From CAZQQN01 sp964549595 (GTDB taxonomy: Bacteria; Bacteroidota; Bacteroidia; CAILMK01; CAYYUA01), in assembly GCA_964549595.1 (NCBI GenBank), contig CAZJWK010000032.1:1-23851 (forward strand): a stretch of 23,851 bases of DNA. Direction: 5' to 3'. The notes below the pieces were generated by a model. That model did not search any database, was not told where the DNA came from, and saw nothing but the letters and a program-made list of their open reading frames with translations. Below are positions 6,272-14,041 of this stretch, in pieces (the first letter of the stretch is position 1; each line of letters starts with the position of its first letter). The position numbers were made by a program, and so were the translations under genes.

Positions 6272-8359
6272 ATGTTAAACCGAATCCTTTTTATCTGTTT
6301 ACTTCTTTTTATCGGTCCTATTTTGCTTTACGGCCAAACAAAGGAGCCTGTCTGTGGTACTGATGAGTATTACCAGGAAAAATTGAAAGAAAACCCCAAG
6401 CTAAAGCAAATTGAAAAGCGGGTTAACCGCCTTGCTAAGCAAAAAAATATTAGCCGGAAACGCCCCGGAAAAACAACAATAATTCCGGTCGTATTTCATG
6501 TAATTTACAACGATCCCGAATCCAACGTGCCCAAGGATAAGATCATGGAAAACCTCAAAACCCTGAATGAGGATTTCCAGAAAAGGAATTCTGATACCTC
6601 CCAGATTAGGCAAGTTTTCAAGGACCGCAGTGCGGATTTTGGGATTGAATTTCGGTTAGCCAAGGCGGATCCCAACGGAAAGTGTACGAACGGAATTAAT
6701 CGGGTCAAATCTGATTTGACTGATAATGCAGGGGATAATGTCAAAGATTTGGTCCAATGGGATCCGGATAGTTATCTGAATATCTGGACGGTGGATAATA
6801 TTGCCAGGGGAAATGTTTCGGGCTATGCGAATTTCCCATGGTTTAGTGAAGATGATGATGGCATTGTATTGCTCAATCGCAATTTAGAGGAGGGCGATCG
6901 AACCCTAACGCATGAAGTAGGGCATTACCTTGGGCTATATCATCCTTTCCAGGGAGGGTGCAGTAGTGGTAATGACCAGGTTGATGATACCCCACCAACG
7001 GAATCGCGTAATGGTCGTGGTGTTGGATGTAATGGGGTTGATAATTGTATTTACAAACAGAATCCCGCAGGAAAAGATTACCCCGATATGCGGGAGAATT
7101 ACATGGATTATACCCCTGATAGATGCCAGGTTATGTTTACCAAAGGCCAAAAATCAAGGGCTGAATTTTTCTTACCTCCATCCAATAATCGCAATGCAAG
7201 GACGGAATTGGTTTCTAAACAAAATTTAATAGAAACAGGGGTGAAAAATGAGTCTGAAAAGCCGGCCATAGGTTCTTTAGTAGCTGAAAAACGTTATATT
7301 TATCCTTGTGAGAAAGTGGAAGTAAGCTATAACCTGGATTGTTCCGGGGGCCAATTAAAGTCCGGAACCCCCACTGATGTGAAATGGGAGTTTCCTAATG
7401 GAAATCCTTCTACCATCAAAAAGAAAAACCCAGAGGTTTCTTTTGATCAACCCGGTACTTACAAAGCCAACCTAATCTTAAGCAATTCCCAGGGAAGGGA
7501 TTCCATCGTTAAGCAGGATTTCATTAAGGTTTTCGGTCCTGATAAGGTTATTAAAAATTTCTACTATCAGGGATTTGAAAAAGATTCTTATGCTGCGAAT
7601 GGATTTAAAATTATTCCGAATAATCTTGGAAATGGTTGGGAACGAACCAAAAAGGTTGCATCATTAGGAGACGCAGCTCTTTTCCTTAACAACCATTCTT
7701 TTGATGGGGGACAGGTAGCGAGGTTCCGTCTGCCTAAAATGAATCTTTCCAATATCAGTAATCCGGTTTTAAAGTTTGACCTTTCTTATGCAAAAAAGAA
7801 TTCTTCCTCAGTAGATATTCTAAGGATTGAGACTTCTACAAGTTGCGGAGATTTTTGGGCAATCCAGGAAAGGTTTGTTTCAGCATTGGATATGCCAACC
7901 AGTGATCCCACCACTTCATCCTTCTTTCCCAAAAATAAGGATGATTGGGGTACCTTCTCGCTATCCTTGCCTAAAAAGCAAAACCTAATGGTCCGCTTTG
8001 AATGGGATGCGAAGACCCCCGGGAATAATGCTTTTATTGACAATATTCGGATGAATTACAATTTAGGCAGGAAAGAAGATAAAGCAGGGAATCAAAAGGC
8101 AAAAATCCGGGTATTTCCCAATCCGGCAAAAGGAAAACGTGTTCACATAGAAACCCGATCTCAAACCATTCAAACAGACCTAAGGGTTTTGGATGTGACC
8201 GGTCGGCAACTGTCTGTTAAAGAAAATATGACCTTAGGTAAAGGAGGAAGCACGACATTATCAAGGGAGGCATTGAATATCAATGAAAAAGGGGTTTATT
8301 ACCTTCAATTTTCGACAGGCAACCGAACAATTACTAAAAAAATGGTTTTTATCAATTGA
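6272..8359 (+). CDS. Secreted M43 (pappalysin/cytophagalysin-type) metalloprotease with PKD-like domain and T9SS tail (copy 2)
   Basis: This 695-residue paralogue of the preceding gene shares its domain order end to end. It has a signal peptide (about 1-21), then a pro-segment VCGTDEYYQ with Cys28 at the same position as in copy 1. The catalytic domain has HEVGHYLGLYH at 214-224 and Met-turn ENYMDYT around Met278. A PKD-like domain follows (VKWEFPNG ... GTYKANLILSNSQGRDSIVKQDF), then a beta-sandwich region (FRLPKMNLSNIS ... FIDNIRMNYNLGR). The T9SS tail is at about 611-695 (FPNP at 615-618, KGVYYLQF, ITKKMVFIN). It is shorter than copy 1 mainly in loops of the catalytic domain. The 31-base gap suggests co-transcription. 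Divergence is substantial, so the duplication is not recent and the substrates may differ. Confidence 0.93.
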   Translation: MLNRILFICLLLFIGPILLYGQTKEPVCGTDEYYQEKLKENPKLKQIEKRVNRLAKQKNISRKRPGKTTIIPVVFHVIYNDPESNVPKDKIMENLKTLNEDFQKRNSDTSQIRQVFKDRSADFGIEFRLAKADPNGKCTNGINRVKSDLTDNAGDNVKDLVQWDPDSYLNIWTVDNIARGNVSGYANFPWFSEDDDGIVLLNRNLEEGDRTLTHEVGHYLGLYHPFQGGCSSGNDQVDDTPPTESRNGRGVGCNGVDNCIYKQNPAGKDYPDMRENYMDYTPDRCQVMFTKGQKSRAEFFLPPSNNRNARTELVSKQNLIETGVKNESEKPAIGSLVAEKRYIYPCEKVEVSYNLDCSGGQLKSGTPTDVKWEFPNGNPSTIKKKNPEVSFDQPGTYKANLILSNSQGRDSIVKQDFIKVFGPDKVIKNFYYQGFEKDSYAANGFKIIPNNLGNGWERTKKVASLGDAALFLNNHSFDGGQVARFRLPKMNLSNISNPVLKFDLSYAKKNSSSVDILRIETSTSCGDFWAIQERFVSALDMPTSDPTTSSFFPKNKDDWGTFSLSLPKKQNLMVRFEWDAKTPGNNAFIDNIRMNYNLGRKEDKAGNQKAKIRVFPNPAKGKRVHIETRSQTIQTDLRVLDVTGRQLSVKENMTLGKGGSTTLSREALNINEKGVYYLQFSTGNRTITKKMVFIN

Positions 8360-8395
8360 AAAATCATCAGTTTTTTGTAACGTCAAAACAATTTT

Positions 8396-10822
8396 ATGGC
8401 CAAAAACCTTGTCATAGTAGAATCACCGGCTAAAGCCAAAACCATTGAGAAGTTTCTGGGGAATGATTATACCGTTAAGTCCTGCTACGGTCATATCCGG
8501 GATTTGGCACCGGATAAAATTTCAGTTGACGTAGATCAGGATTACGAGCCTCATTATCAAATCCCTGGTGATAAAAAGCAATTGGTTAAAGAACTTCAAA
8601 AGCTTGTCAAGGAAGCTGAACGTATATGGCTTGCTACGGATGAGGATCGGGAAGGAGAGGCCATCTCATGGCACCTCAAGGAGGCGCTGAATTTGGACAA
8701 TGAGAAAACCTACCGGATTGTTTTCCATGAGATTACCAAAGGGGCTATTGAGCAAGCTTTGCAGAATCCCAGGGAAATTGATAAAAACCTGGTAGATGCC
8801 CAACAGGCCAGGCGCATTCTGGATCGTTTAGTGGGTTTTGAACTTTCTCCGATTCTTTGGCGAAAGGTCAGGCCATCGCTTTCGGCAGGTCGGGTGCAAT
8901 CCGTTGCGGTTCGCCTTATTGTGGAAAGAGAAAGGGAAATCAATAAGTTTGAGCCGGACAATTTTTTCCGTGTAACGGCTGAGTTTACCCCGTTGGATAA
9001 AGAGGGAAATCCCACTGACTCCACTCTACAGGCGGAACTGCCTAAAAAGTTCAAGGAATTCGATGAGGCCCAGGCATTCTTAGAAGCTTGTAAAGGCTCT
9101 AATTTCTCTATTGCTTCTGTGGAGAAAAAACCCACTAAAAGACGTCCCTCAGCCCCATTTACCACTTCTACCTTGCAACAGGAAGCGAGCCGTAAGCTTG
9201 GTTATTCGGTCTCAAAAACCATGACTTTGGCACAGCGGCTTTATGAATCGGGGTACATCACCTACATGCGGACGGATTCAGTGAACCTTTCACAAGAGGC
9301 CATTAAAGAAACAGGAAAGGAAATTAAGCAATCATATGGGGACAAGTATGCCAAATCCCGCCAATTTCAGACGAAAAGTGAAAGTGCCCAGGAGGCCCAC
9401 GAAGCCATTAGACCCACCAATGTAAAGAGGCGGAAAGTCGATACAGGGGCCGATGATCAGAAACTGTATGACCTTATTTGGAAGCGAACCATTGCCTCAC
9501 AGATGGCTGAAGCCGAACTGGAAAAAACTACCGTAAAAATCGATGTTTCCGAAAGTCAAAATCAATTCACGGCTACCGGGGAAGTAGTTAAGTTTGACGG
9601 CTTTTTGAAGGTTTATATTGAATCCACTGATGAAGAGCAACATGAAGATAATTCGGGTGATAGTTTACTACCCCCTTTATGGGAAGGCCAGCAGTTGGCA
9701 ATGCAGTATATAACGGCTACGGAAAGGTTTACTCGTCCTCCTGCCCGTTTTACGGAGGCTTCTTTGGTTAAAAAACTTGAGGAATTGGGCATTGGTCGTC
9801 CCTCTACTTATGCACCTACCATTTCTACCATCCAAAAACGGGGATATGTCGAGAAAACCAGTAAGGAGGGAAAAGAGAGGAATTACCGGGTGCTTCACTT
9901 GACTGATGGGGGTATTGATCAAGTGAAAAAGACCGAAACCTATGGTGGCGATAAAGGAAAATTATTTCCCACCAATACCGGCATGGTTGTGAATGACTTC
10001 CTTCTGCAATATTTCGATAATATCATGGATTTTAATTTCACGGCTAAGGTAGAAAAACAATTTGATGAGATAGCCCAGGGAAGTCAGGAATGGCGTAAAA
10101 TGATTGATGATTTTTATTCACGGTTTCATCCCAAGGTGGAAGATACGGCCCAAAATACGTCTAAGTTCAAAGGGGAGCGTTATTTGGGCAAGGACCCGAA
10201 GTCAGGGAGGAATGTTTATGTAAAAATCGGAAAATACGGCGCTTTTGCTCAGATCGGAGACCGTGAGGAATCCGACAAGCCCAAATTTGCCAAGTTAAGG
10301 GATGGCCAGTTTATTGAGAATATTACCCTCGAAGAAGCCCTTGAATTGTTTAAGCTACCCCGTGAATTAGGGGAATATGAGGAAAAACCCCTTCAAGTAT
10401 CTATAGGCCGCTTTGGGCCCTACGTAAAACACGATAATAAGTTTTATTCGCTTCCCAAGGATGATGATCCTTATACCGTTCAATATGACAGAGCCGTAGA
10501 AGTGGTTGAAGAGAAAAGAGAAGCAGAGCGGAAACGAACCATTATGAGCTTTGACCATAATGGCAGTACATTGAAAGTCCTGCGCGGCCGTTTTGGACCC
10601 TACATTTCCTATGACAAGAAAAATTTCAAGATCCCAAAAGATAAGGACCCCGAAAATCTTTCGGAGGATGAATGCATTGAGATCGTTAGTAACCCTGAAA
10701 ACCAATCAGGAAAGGGCAAGCAGAAAAAAGGTGGTTCAGGAAAAAAAGCAGCCAATAACAGCAATGCTTCCAAGACCAAAAAAACTACTGCAAGCAAGAA
10801 GGCCTCATCAAAAAAGCAATGA
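8396..10822 (+). CDS. topA: DNA topoisomerase I (type IA)
   Basis: This 808-residue enzyme relaxes negative supercoils by cutting one strand and passing the other. The Toprim domain opens the protein (KNLVIVESPAKAKTIEKFLG) and holds the acidic DEDREGEAISWHL cluster at residues 82-94. The catalytic tyrosine is Tyr290 in GYITYMRTDS. Other type IA blocks are LSAGRVQSVAVRLIVERE, SAQEAHEAIRPT and GIGRPSTYAPTISTIQKRGYV. After the core there are three Topo_C-type repeats (YLGKDPKSGRNVYVKIGKYGAFAQIGD, VSIGRFGPYVKHDNKFYSL, LRGRFGPYISYDKKNFKI) and a Lys/Ser-rich tail of roughly 45 residues. No Cys4 zinc ribbons of the E. coli type are present. The gene has a candidate terminator 9 bases after its stop. 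ATG 8396 is well supported, since the Toprim strand follows directly. Confidence 0.98.
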   Translation: MAKNLVIVESPAKAKTIEKFLGNDYTVKSCYGHIRDLAPDKISVDVDQDYEPHYQIPGDKKQLVKELQKLVKEAERIWLATDEDREGEAISWHLKEALNLDNEKTYRIVFHEITKGAIEQALQNPREIDKNLVDAQQARRILDRLVGFELSPILWRKVRPSLSAGRVQSVAVRLIVEREREINKFEPDNFFRVTAEFTPLDKEGNPTDSTLQAELPKKFKEFDEAQAFLEACKGSNFSIASVEKKPTKRRPSAPFTTSTLQQEASRKLGYSVSKTMTLAQRLYESGYITYMRTDSVNLSQEAIKETGKEIKQSYGDKYAKSRQFQTKSESAQEAHEAIRPTNVKRRKVDTGADDQKLYDLIWKRTIASQMAEAELEKTTVKIDVSESQNQFTATGEVVKFDGFLKVYIESTDEEQHEDNSGDSLLPPLWEGQQLAMQYITATERFTRPPARFTEASLVKKLEELGIGRPSTYAPTISTIQKRGYVEKTSKEGKERNYRVLHLTDGGIDQVKKTETYGGDKGKLFPTNTGMVVNDFLLQYFDNIMDFNFTAKVEKQFDEIAQGSQEWRKMIDDFYSRFHPKVEDTAQNTSKFKGERYLGKDPKSGRNVYVKIGKYGAFAQIGDREESDKPKFAKLRDGQFIENITLEEALELFKLPRELGEYEEKPLQVSIGRFGPYVKHDNKFYSLPKDDDPYTVQYDRAVEVVEEKREAERKRTIMSFDHNGSTLKVLRGRFGPYISYDKKNFKIPKDKDPENLSEDECIEIVSNPENQSGKGKQKKGGSGKKAANNSNASKTKKTTASKKASSKKQ

Positions 10823-10831
10823 TCCAGGGTT

Positions 10832-10850
10832 AATGCTAAGAGCATTTTCT
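10832..10850 (+). terminator. Candidate rho-independent terminator after topA
   Basis: AATGCT-AAG-AGCATT forms a perfect 6-bp stem with a 3-base loop, and the stem and following bases read TTTTCT. It starts 9 bases after the topA stop. The stem is short and AT-rich, so efficiency may be low. Confidence 0.4.
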
Positions 10851-10905
10851 TGAATCAGAAAAAATTAATTTAAAAGTTTTAAAATTAGCGGATAAACTTT
10901 GATTT

Positions 10906-11811
10906 ATGGCTGAGCAGCAAAAAATCGAGGCATTGGTTTCCCTGCTTGATGATTCCGATGAAGAAGTGGTTAAGCACGCAACAGACCAACTGTTGGCTTA
11001 CGGGAAAGAAGTATTGCCTTTGCTGGAAGATATACCGGTTGAAAACATTAATCCTACCCATCAGGAAAAGCTGAAAACCATCAAGAGTAAAATTCACCTG
11101 GAGGAAGTGAAAGGTGAGTTATCCCAATGGGCATCAAGTGGAGGAAAAGACCTTTTTGAAGGCGCTTTTTTGGTCGCTTATTACCGGTATCCTAATCTGG
11201 ATAAAGAAAGCTTGAACAGAAAGATTGACCGCATTAAACTGGATCTGTGGGTAGAGTTGAATAAAGACCTTACCCCGCTTGAAAAGATAAAAAAGGTCAA
11301 TTACATATTTTATAACGTTTACCGTTTCCGTGGTGACGCGGATGATTATCACTCGCCTGAAAATTCGTATATTAATAAAGTCATAGATAACCGGAAAGGC
11401 AATCCCATTTCCCTGGCCATTATTTATGCCATTATTTGCCAACGGGTCGGCATGCCTGTTTATGGGGTTAATCTTCCACAGCATTTTATTCTCTCCTATA
11501 AGGATCATGATACCTTTCCTGATGAGTCCAGTATTCAAGGGTATGATTATTTAGAGCCAAGCAAAGAAGGTAAAACGCTTTTCTTTATCAATGCTTTCAA
11601 TAAAGGAACGGTCTTTAGTCAATGGAATATCGATCAGTTTCTGAAACAATTGTCGCTTGAGCCGGAGGAGATTTACTATGAACCTTGTTCCAATATTGAG
11701 ATCATTATGCGCGTATGCCGGAATCTCATTTATTCTTATGAAAATCTAAACGAATCCCATCGTTCTGAAGATATCGGGGAATTGCTAAACTTGTTGGAAG
11801 GTTATATCTGA
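10906..11811 (+). CDS. SirB1 / transglutaminase-like (Transglut_core2) family protein
   Basis: This 301-residue soluble protein has an N-terminal helical, HEAT-like stretch (about residues 5-45, LVSLLDDSDEEVVKHATDQL). The core resembles the SirB1/Transglut_core2 family, with NVYRFRGDADDYHSPENSYINKVIDNRKGNPISLAIIYAIICQRVGMPVYGVNLPQHFIL across about 138-196. In that block the GNPISL, RVGMPVYGV and PxHF elements are conserved. The usual nucleophile Cys of true transglutaminases is not obvious, as in most SirB1 proteins, so catalysis should not be assumed; biochemical function is poorly known. The gene is convergent with lpxB and the two stops are only 10 bases apart, so there is no room for a conventional intervening terminator. 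ATG 10906 opens the helical region cleanly. Confidence 0.85.
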   Translation: MAEQQKIEALVSLLDDSDEEVVKHATDQLLAYGKEVLPLLEDIPVENINPTHQEKLKTIKSKIHLEEVKGELSQWASSGGKDLFEGAFLVAYYRYPNLDKESLNRKIDRIKLDLWVELNKDLTPLEKIKKVNYIFYNVYRFRGDADDYHSPENSYINKVIDNRKGNPISLAIIYAIICQRVGMPVYGVNLPQHFILSYKDHDTFPDESSIQGYDYLEPSKEGKTLFFINAFNKGTVFSQWNIDQFLKQLSLEPEEIYYEPCSNIEIIMRVCRNLIYSYENLNESHRSEDIGELLNLLEGYI

Positions 11812-11821
11812 ACCCGGCATG

Positions 11822-12913
11822 TCAGTCCTGAAGCAAGGTATTAATCCTTTCAGCAGCCCTTTCGGAAGCGCCATAATCACCCAAAAGGTTTTTAAGCGCT
11901 TTGTACTTTTGGTGTAGTTTTTCCCGCTCTGATTCATCTTCCAGAACTTTGCTAAGTGCTACTTTGAGGTTTTCAACATTAAAGCTTTCCTGGATAAGCT
12001 CCCTTACTACTAACTCATCCATGACCAGGTTGACCAGGGAGATGAATTTTACATTAATCAATTTTTTAGCGATAACGTAGGATAACTTGCTGCCTTTGTA
12101 ACAAACCACNNNNNNNNNNAAAGTCGCAGTCCCTGAAGTTATTAGGCCGGCTTTGGCAGAGGCCATGAGGTTATAGGTCTCATTGAAAATGACCGAAATG
12201 GATTCCTGCTGACCCCACTGTTGATAAAAGTCCTTTTCAATACCCGGTGCTCCGGCAATGATAAAATGGTAATCAGGAAAATGAGGTATCACCTTGACCA
12301 TTTCAGGAAGCATTTTGGCAATCTCTTGTTTTCTGCTTCCCGGGATAAGGGCTACTAAAGGTTTATTGGGTAACGCATTCCTTACCTGAAAATCCGGGTC
12401 GGGGTTAAAATCGGCTACGACATCCAATAGGGGATGCCCTACAAAAGTGGCTTCAAAATTCCACTGGCGGTAGAACCTTTCTTCAAAAGGTAAGATGACC
12501 AGCATTTCATCTACATATTCCTTGATTTTTTTCACACGGGAGGATTTCCACGCCCAGACCTGTGGACTAATGTAGTAAATTACCTTAAAACCGGCTTTTT
12601 TAGCATATTTGGCAATGCGCAAATTGAAACCGGGATAATCAATTAAAATGAGCACATCCGGGTTAAAGCTTTGAAGGTCTTTCTTGCAAAATTTCAGGTT
12701 GCTAAAGATTTTATCCAGGTTTAGGATGACCTCCTTAAAACCCATAAAAGCCAGGTCTTTTATGTGCTTAGCGAGCGAAGCACCCTCGGCTTCCATTCGG
12801 TTACCACCCCAACCCCTGAATTGTGCTTTCGGATCTTTTTTCTTAAGGGCTTTGATGAGGTTAGCCCCGTGCATGTCCCCGGAGGCTTCTCCGGTAATGA
12901 TGTAATAGCGCAC
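11822..12913 (-). CDS. lpxB: Lipid-A-disaccharide synthase, interrupted by an assembly gap
   Basis: A GT19-family enzyme that joins UDP-2,3-diacylglucosamine and lipid X to make the lipid A disaccharide at the inner face of the cytoplasmic membrane. The N terminus MRYYIITGEASGDMHGANLIKAL, the segments FRGWGGNRMEAEG, DYPGFNLRIAKYAKKAGFKVIYYISPQVWAWK, FVGHPLLDV and LIPGSRKQEI, and the C-terminal VVCYKGSKLSYVIAKKLI and SLVNLVMD are all family hallmarks. The start is GTG (12913-12911), one base after the stop of the upstream small membrane protein, so the two are probably translationally coupled. Ten Ns at 12110-12119 fall inside the conserved SGTATL...VVCYK block. The frame closes across them, but that block looks six residues too short. 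The true product should therefore be near 369 residues. Confidence 0.95.
   Translation of the reverse strand: MRYYIITGEASGDMHGANLIKALKKKDPKAQFRGWGGNRMEAEGASLAKHIKDLAFMGFKEVILNLDKIFSNLKFCKKDLQSFNPDVLILIDYPGFNLRIAKYAKKAGFKVIYYISPQVWAWKSSRVKKIKEYVDEMLVILPFEERFYRQWNFEATFVGHPLLDVVADFNPDPDFQVRNALPNKPLVALIPGSRKQEIAKMLPEMVKVIPHFPDYHFIIAGAPGIEKDFYQQWGQQESISVIFNETYNLMASAKAGLITSGTATXXXXVVCYKGSKLSYVIAKKLINVKFISLVNLVMDELVVRELIQESFNVENLKVALSKVLEDESEREKLHQKYKALKNLLGDYGASERAAERINTLLQD
12110..12119. other. Assembly gap (10 N) within lpxB
   Basis: A run of ten undetermined bases. On the lpxB strand the reading is ...TSGTAT, TTN, nine Ns, VVCYKGS. Family members carry about ten residues between the SGTA(T) motif and VVxY, whereas only four codons fit here. 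The gap length is therefore likely a placeholder. Confidence 0.98.
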
Positions 12914-12914
12914 C

Positions 12915-13211
12915 TTAAATGAAGAATTTTAGGACAATGACTACTAATACCAGGACAAATGTAGCCAATATAATGCCCTTACCGTTTTCGTAAAGCTTGG
13001 TTTTCAGAAAGAGAAAAAACAAGGCCAAATTGGGGATTCCGCTAAGGCTAACTAGGTTATCAAAAAAATCTTTATCCATGGCAAACCGATGAAAATCCTG
13101 AAGCTTAACCAATTCGGTAAAGGCCATTTGATGAATAATTATCAAGGTGATGACAGGCAGTATTAAACCCAGAATAGTGCCAGTTAAAATATGGTCTTTA
13201 AGTTTCATCAT
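12915..13211 (-). CDS. Small three-helix membrane protein of unknown function between surE and lpxB
   Basis: This 98-residue protein has three likely membrane helices, at about residues 8-27 (GTILGLILPVITLIII), 55-70 (SGIPNLALFFLFLKTK) and 78-97 (GIILATFVLVLVVIVLKFF), separated by polar loops. I recognise no named domain. The coding call rests on its packing: its start (ATG 13211, or the adjacent ATG 13208) overlaps the end of surE by 14 or 11 bases, and its stop is one base from the lpxB GTG. Such packing implies co-translation with lpxB. A role in the inner membrane near lipid A synthesis is possible by association only; nothing in the sequence proves it. Confidence 0.8.
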   Translation of the reverse strand: MMKLKDHILTGTILGLILPVITLIIIHQMAFTELVKLQDFHRFAMDKDFFDNLVSLSGIPNLALFFLFLKTKLYENGKGIILATFVLVLVVIVLKFFI

Positions 13212-13977
13212 TCAGATTCCATTTATTCAATAAGTTTATGGCGTTATGGGCTGTCAGGTCGTATTGAATGGGTGTTATGGCGACATAGCCATGGGCAAGA
13301 GCCCACTCATCGGTATCTTCCCTCTCATCATAGTTGACAAAATTTCCTACCAGCCAGTAGTATTGTTTACCATTGGGGTCTGTTCGTTCATCAAAATTTT
13401 CTTCCCACTTGGCATTGGCTTGTCTGCAAATACGAACACCTTTAATGGAGTCCGGTTCTCCTTTGGGGATATTAACGTTTAGCAAGGTGCCTTGGGGGAG
13501 CCCATTATTTAACACTTGTTTGGTTATTTGCCTGGTATATTTGTTGGAGGCTGTAAAATCAGCATGTATGGAGTAATCTGTTAAGGAAAAAGCAATCCCG
13601 GGAATGGTTTCAATAGCGCCCTCCATCACCGCTGAAACAGTTCCTGAATAAATGGCATTAATTGAAGCGTTTGAGCCATGATTAATACCGGAGACAATTA
13701 AATCCGGTTTTTTATGCAAAATGCAACTTACTGCCAACTTAACGCAATCAGCCGGCGTACCGGTTGAAAAATAAGCTTCCTGTTCTTTAAAGTGGGTGCT
13801 TTTTTCCAGCCTAAGGGGTTCGCTGACCGTAATGGCATGCCCCATCCCTGATTGAGGGCTGTCCGGTGCGACAATAACAATGGTTCCTAAATCTTTAATA
13901 CTTTCCACCAATGCTTCCAACCCCGGGGAGGTTATGCCGTCATCGTTAGAAACCAGGATTAAAGGTTGTTTATCCAA
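13198..13977 (-). CDS. surE: SurE 5'/3'-nucleotidase (survival protein)
   Basis: This 259-residue metal-dependent phosphatase acts on nucleoside monophosphates in the cytoplasm. The family metal site is visible: SNDDGI with Asp12 and Asp13, Ser43 in DSPQSGMGH, and Asn99 in SGINHGSN. Further family blocks are STGTPADCVKLAV and YSGTVSAVMEGA. Its length is usual for SurE. The reading frame begins at TTG (13977-13975). No in-frame ATG lies between this TTG and an upstream stop, and the first beta strand (LILVSNDDG) follows within five residues, so TTG is the best start. The small membrane protein gene overlaps its 3' end and lpxB follows. Confidence 0.95.
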   Translation of the reverse strand: MDKQPLILVSNDDGITSPGLEALVESIKDLGTIVIVAPDSPQSGMGHAITVSEPLRLEKSTHFKEQEAYFSTGTPADCVKLAVSCILHKKPDLIVSGINHGSNASINAIYSGTVSAVMEGAIETIPGIAFSLTDYSIHADFTASNKYTRQITKQVLNNGLPQGTLLNVNIPKGEPDSIKGVRICRQANAKWEENFDERTDPNGKQYYWLVGNFVNYDEREDTDEWALAHGYVAITPIQYDLTAHNAINLLNKWNLNDET

Positions 13978-13993
13978 TTCGTTGAGTTTTCCG

Positions 13994-14001
13994 CAAAATT
14001 A
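13994..14001 (-). promoter_or_regulatory. Candidate -7 element for surE
   Basis: TAATTTTG on the minus strand matches TAnnTTTG exactly and lies 16 bases before the TTG start of surE, implying a very short leader. No TTTG is present at the -33 distance, so support is partial. It would separate surE-lpxB transcription from the upstream RND operon across a 64-base gap. Confidence 0.35.
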
Positions 14002-14041
14002 GGTTTTTTCATGCGGTGTACCGTTTATGGGTGGGCCTTTA

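Noticed and set aside
8710..9165. A 151-codon minus-strand open frame inside topA.
   Set aside because: It is fully contained in the conserved topA core on the opposite strand and has no recognisable content.
10893..10901. TAAACTTTG before the SirB1-like gene as a -7 element.
   Set aside because: It has three instead of two spacer bases and ends only 4 bases from the ATG, leaving no room for a start site.
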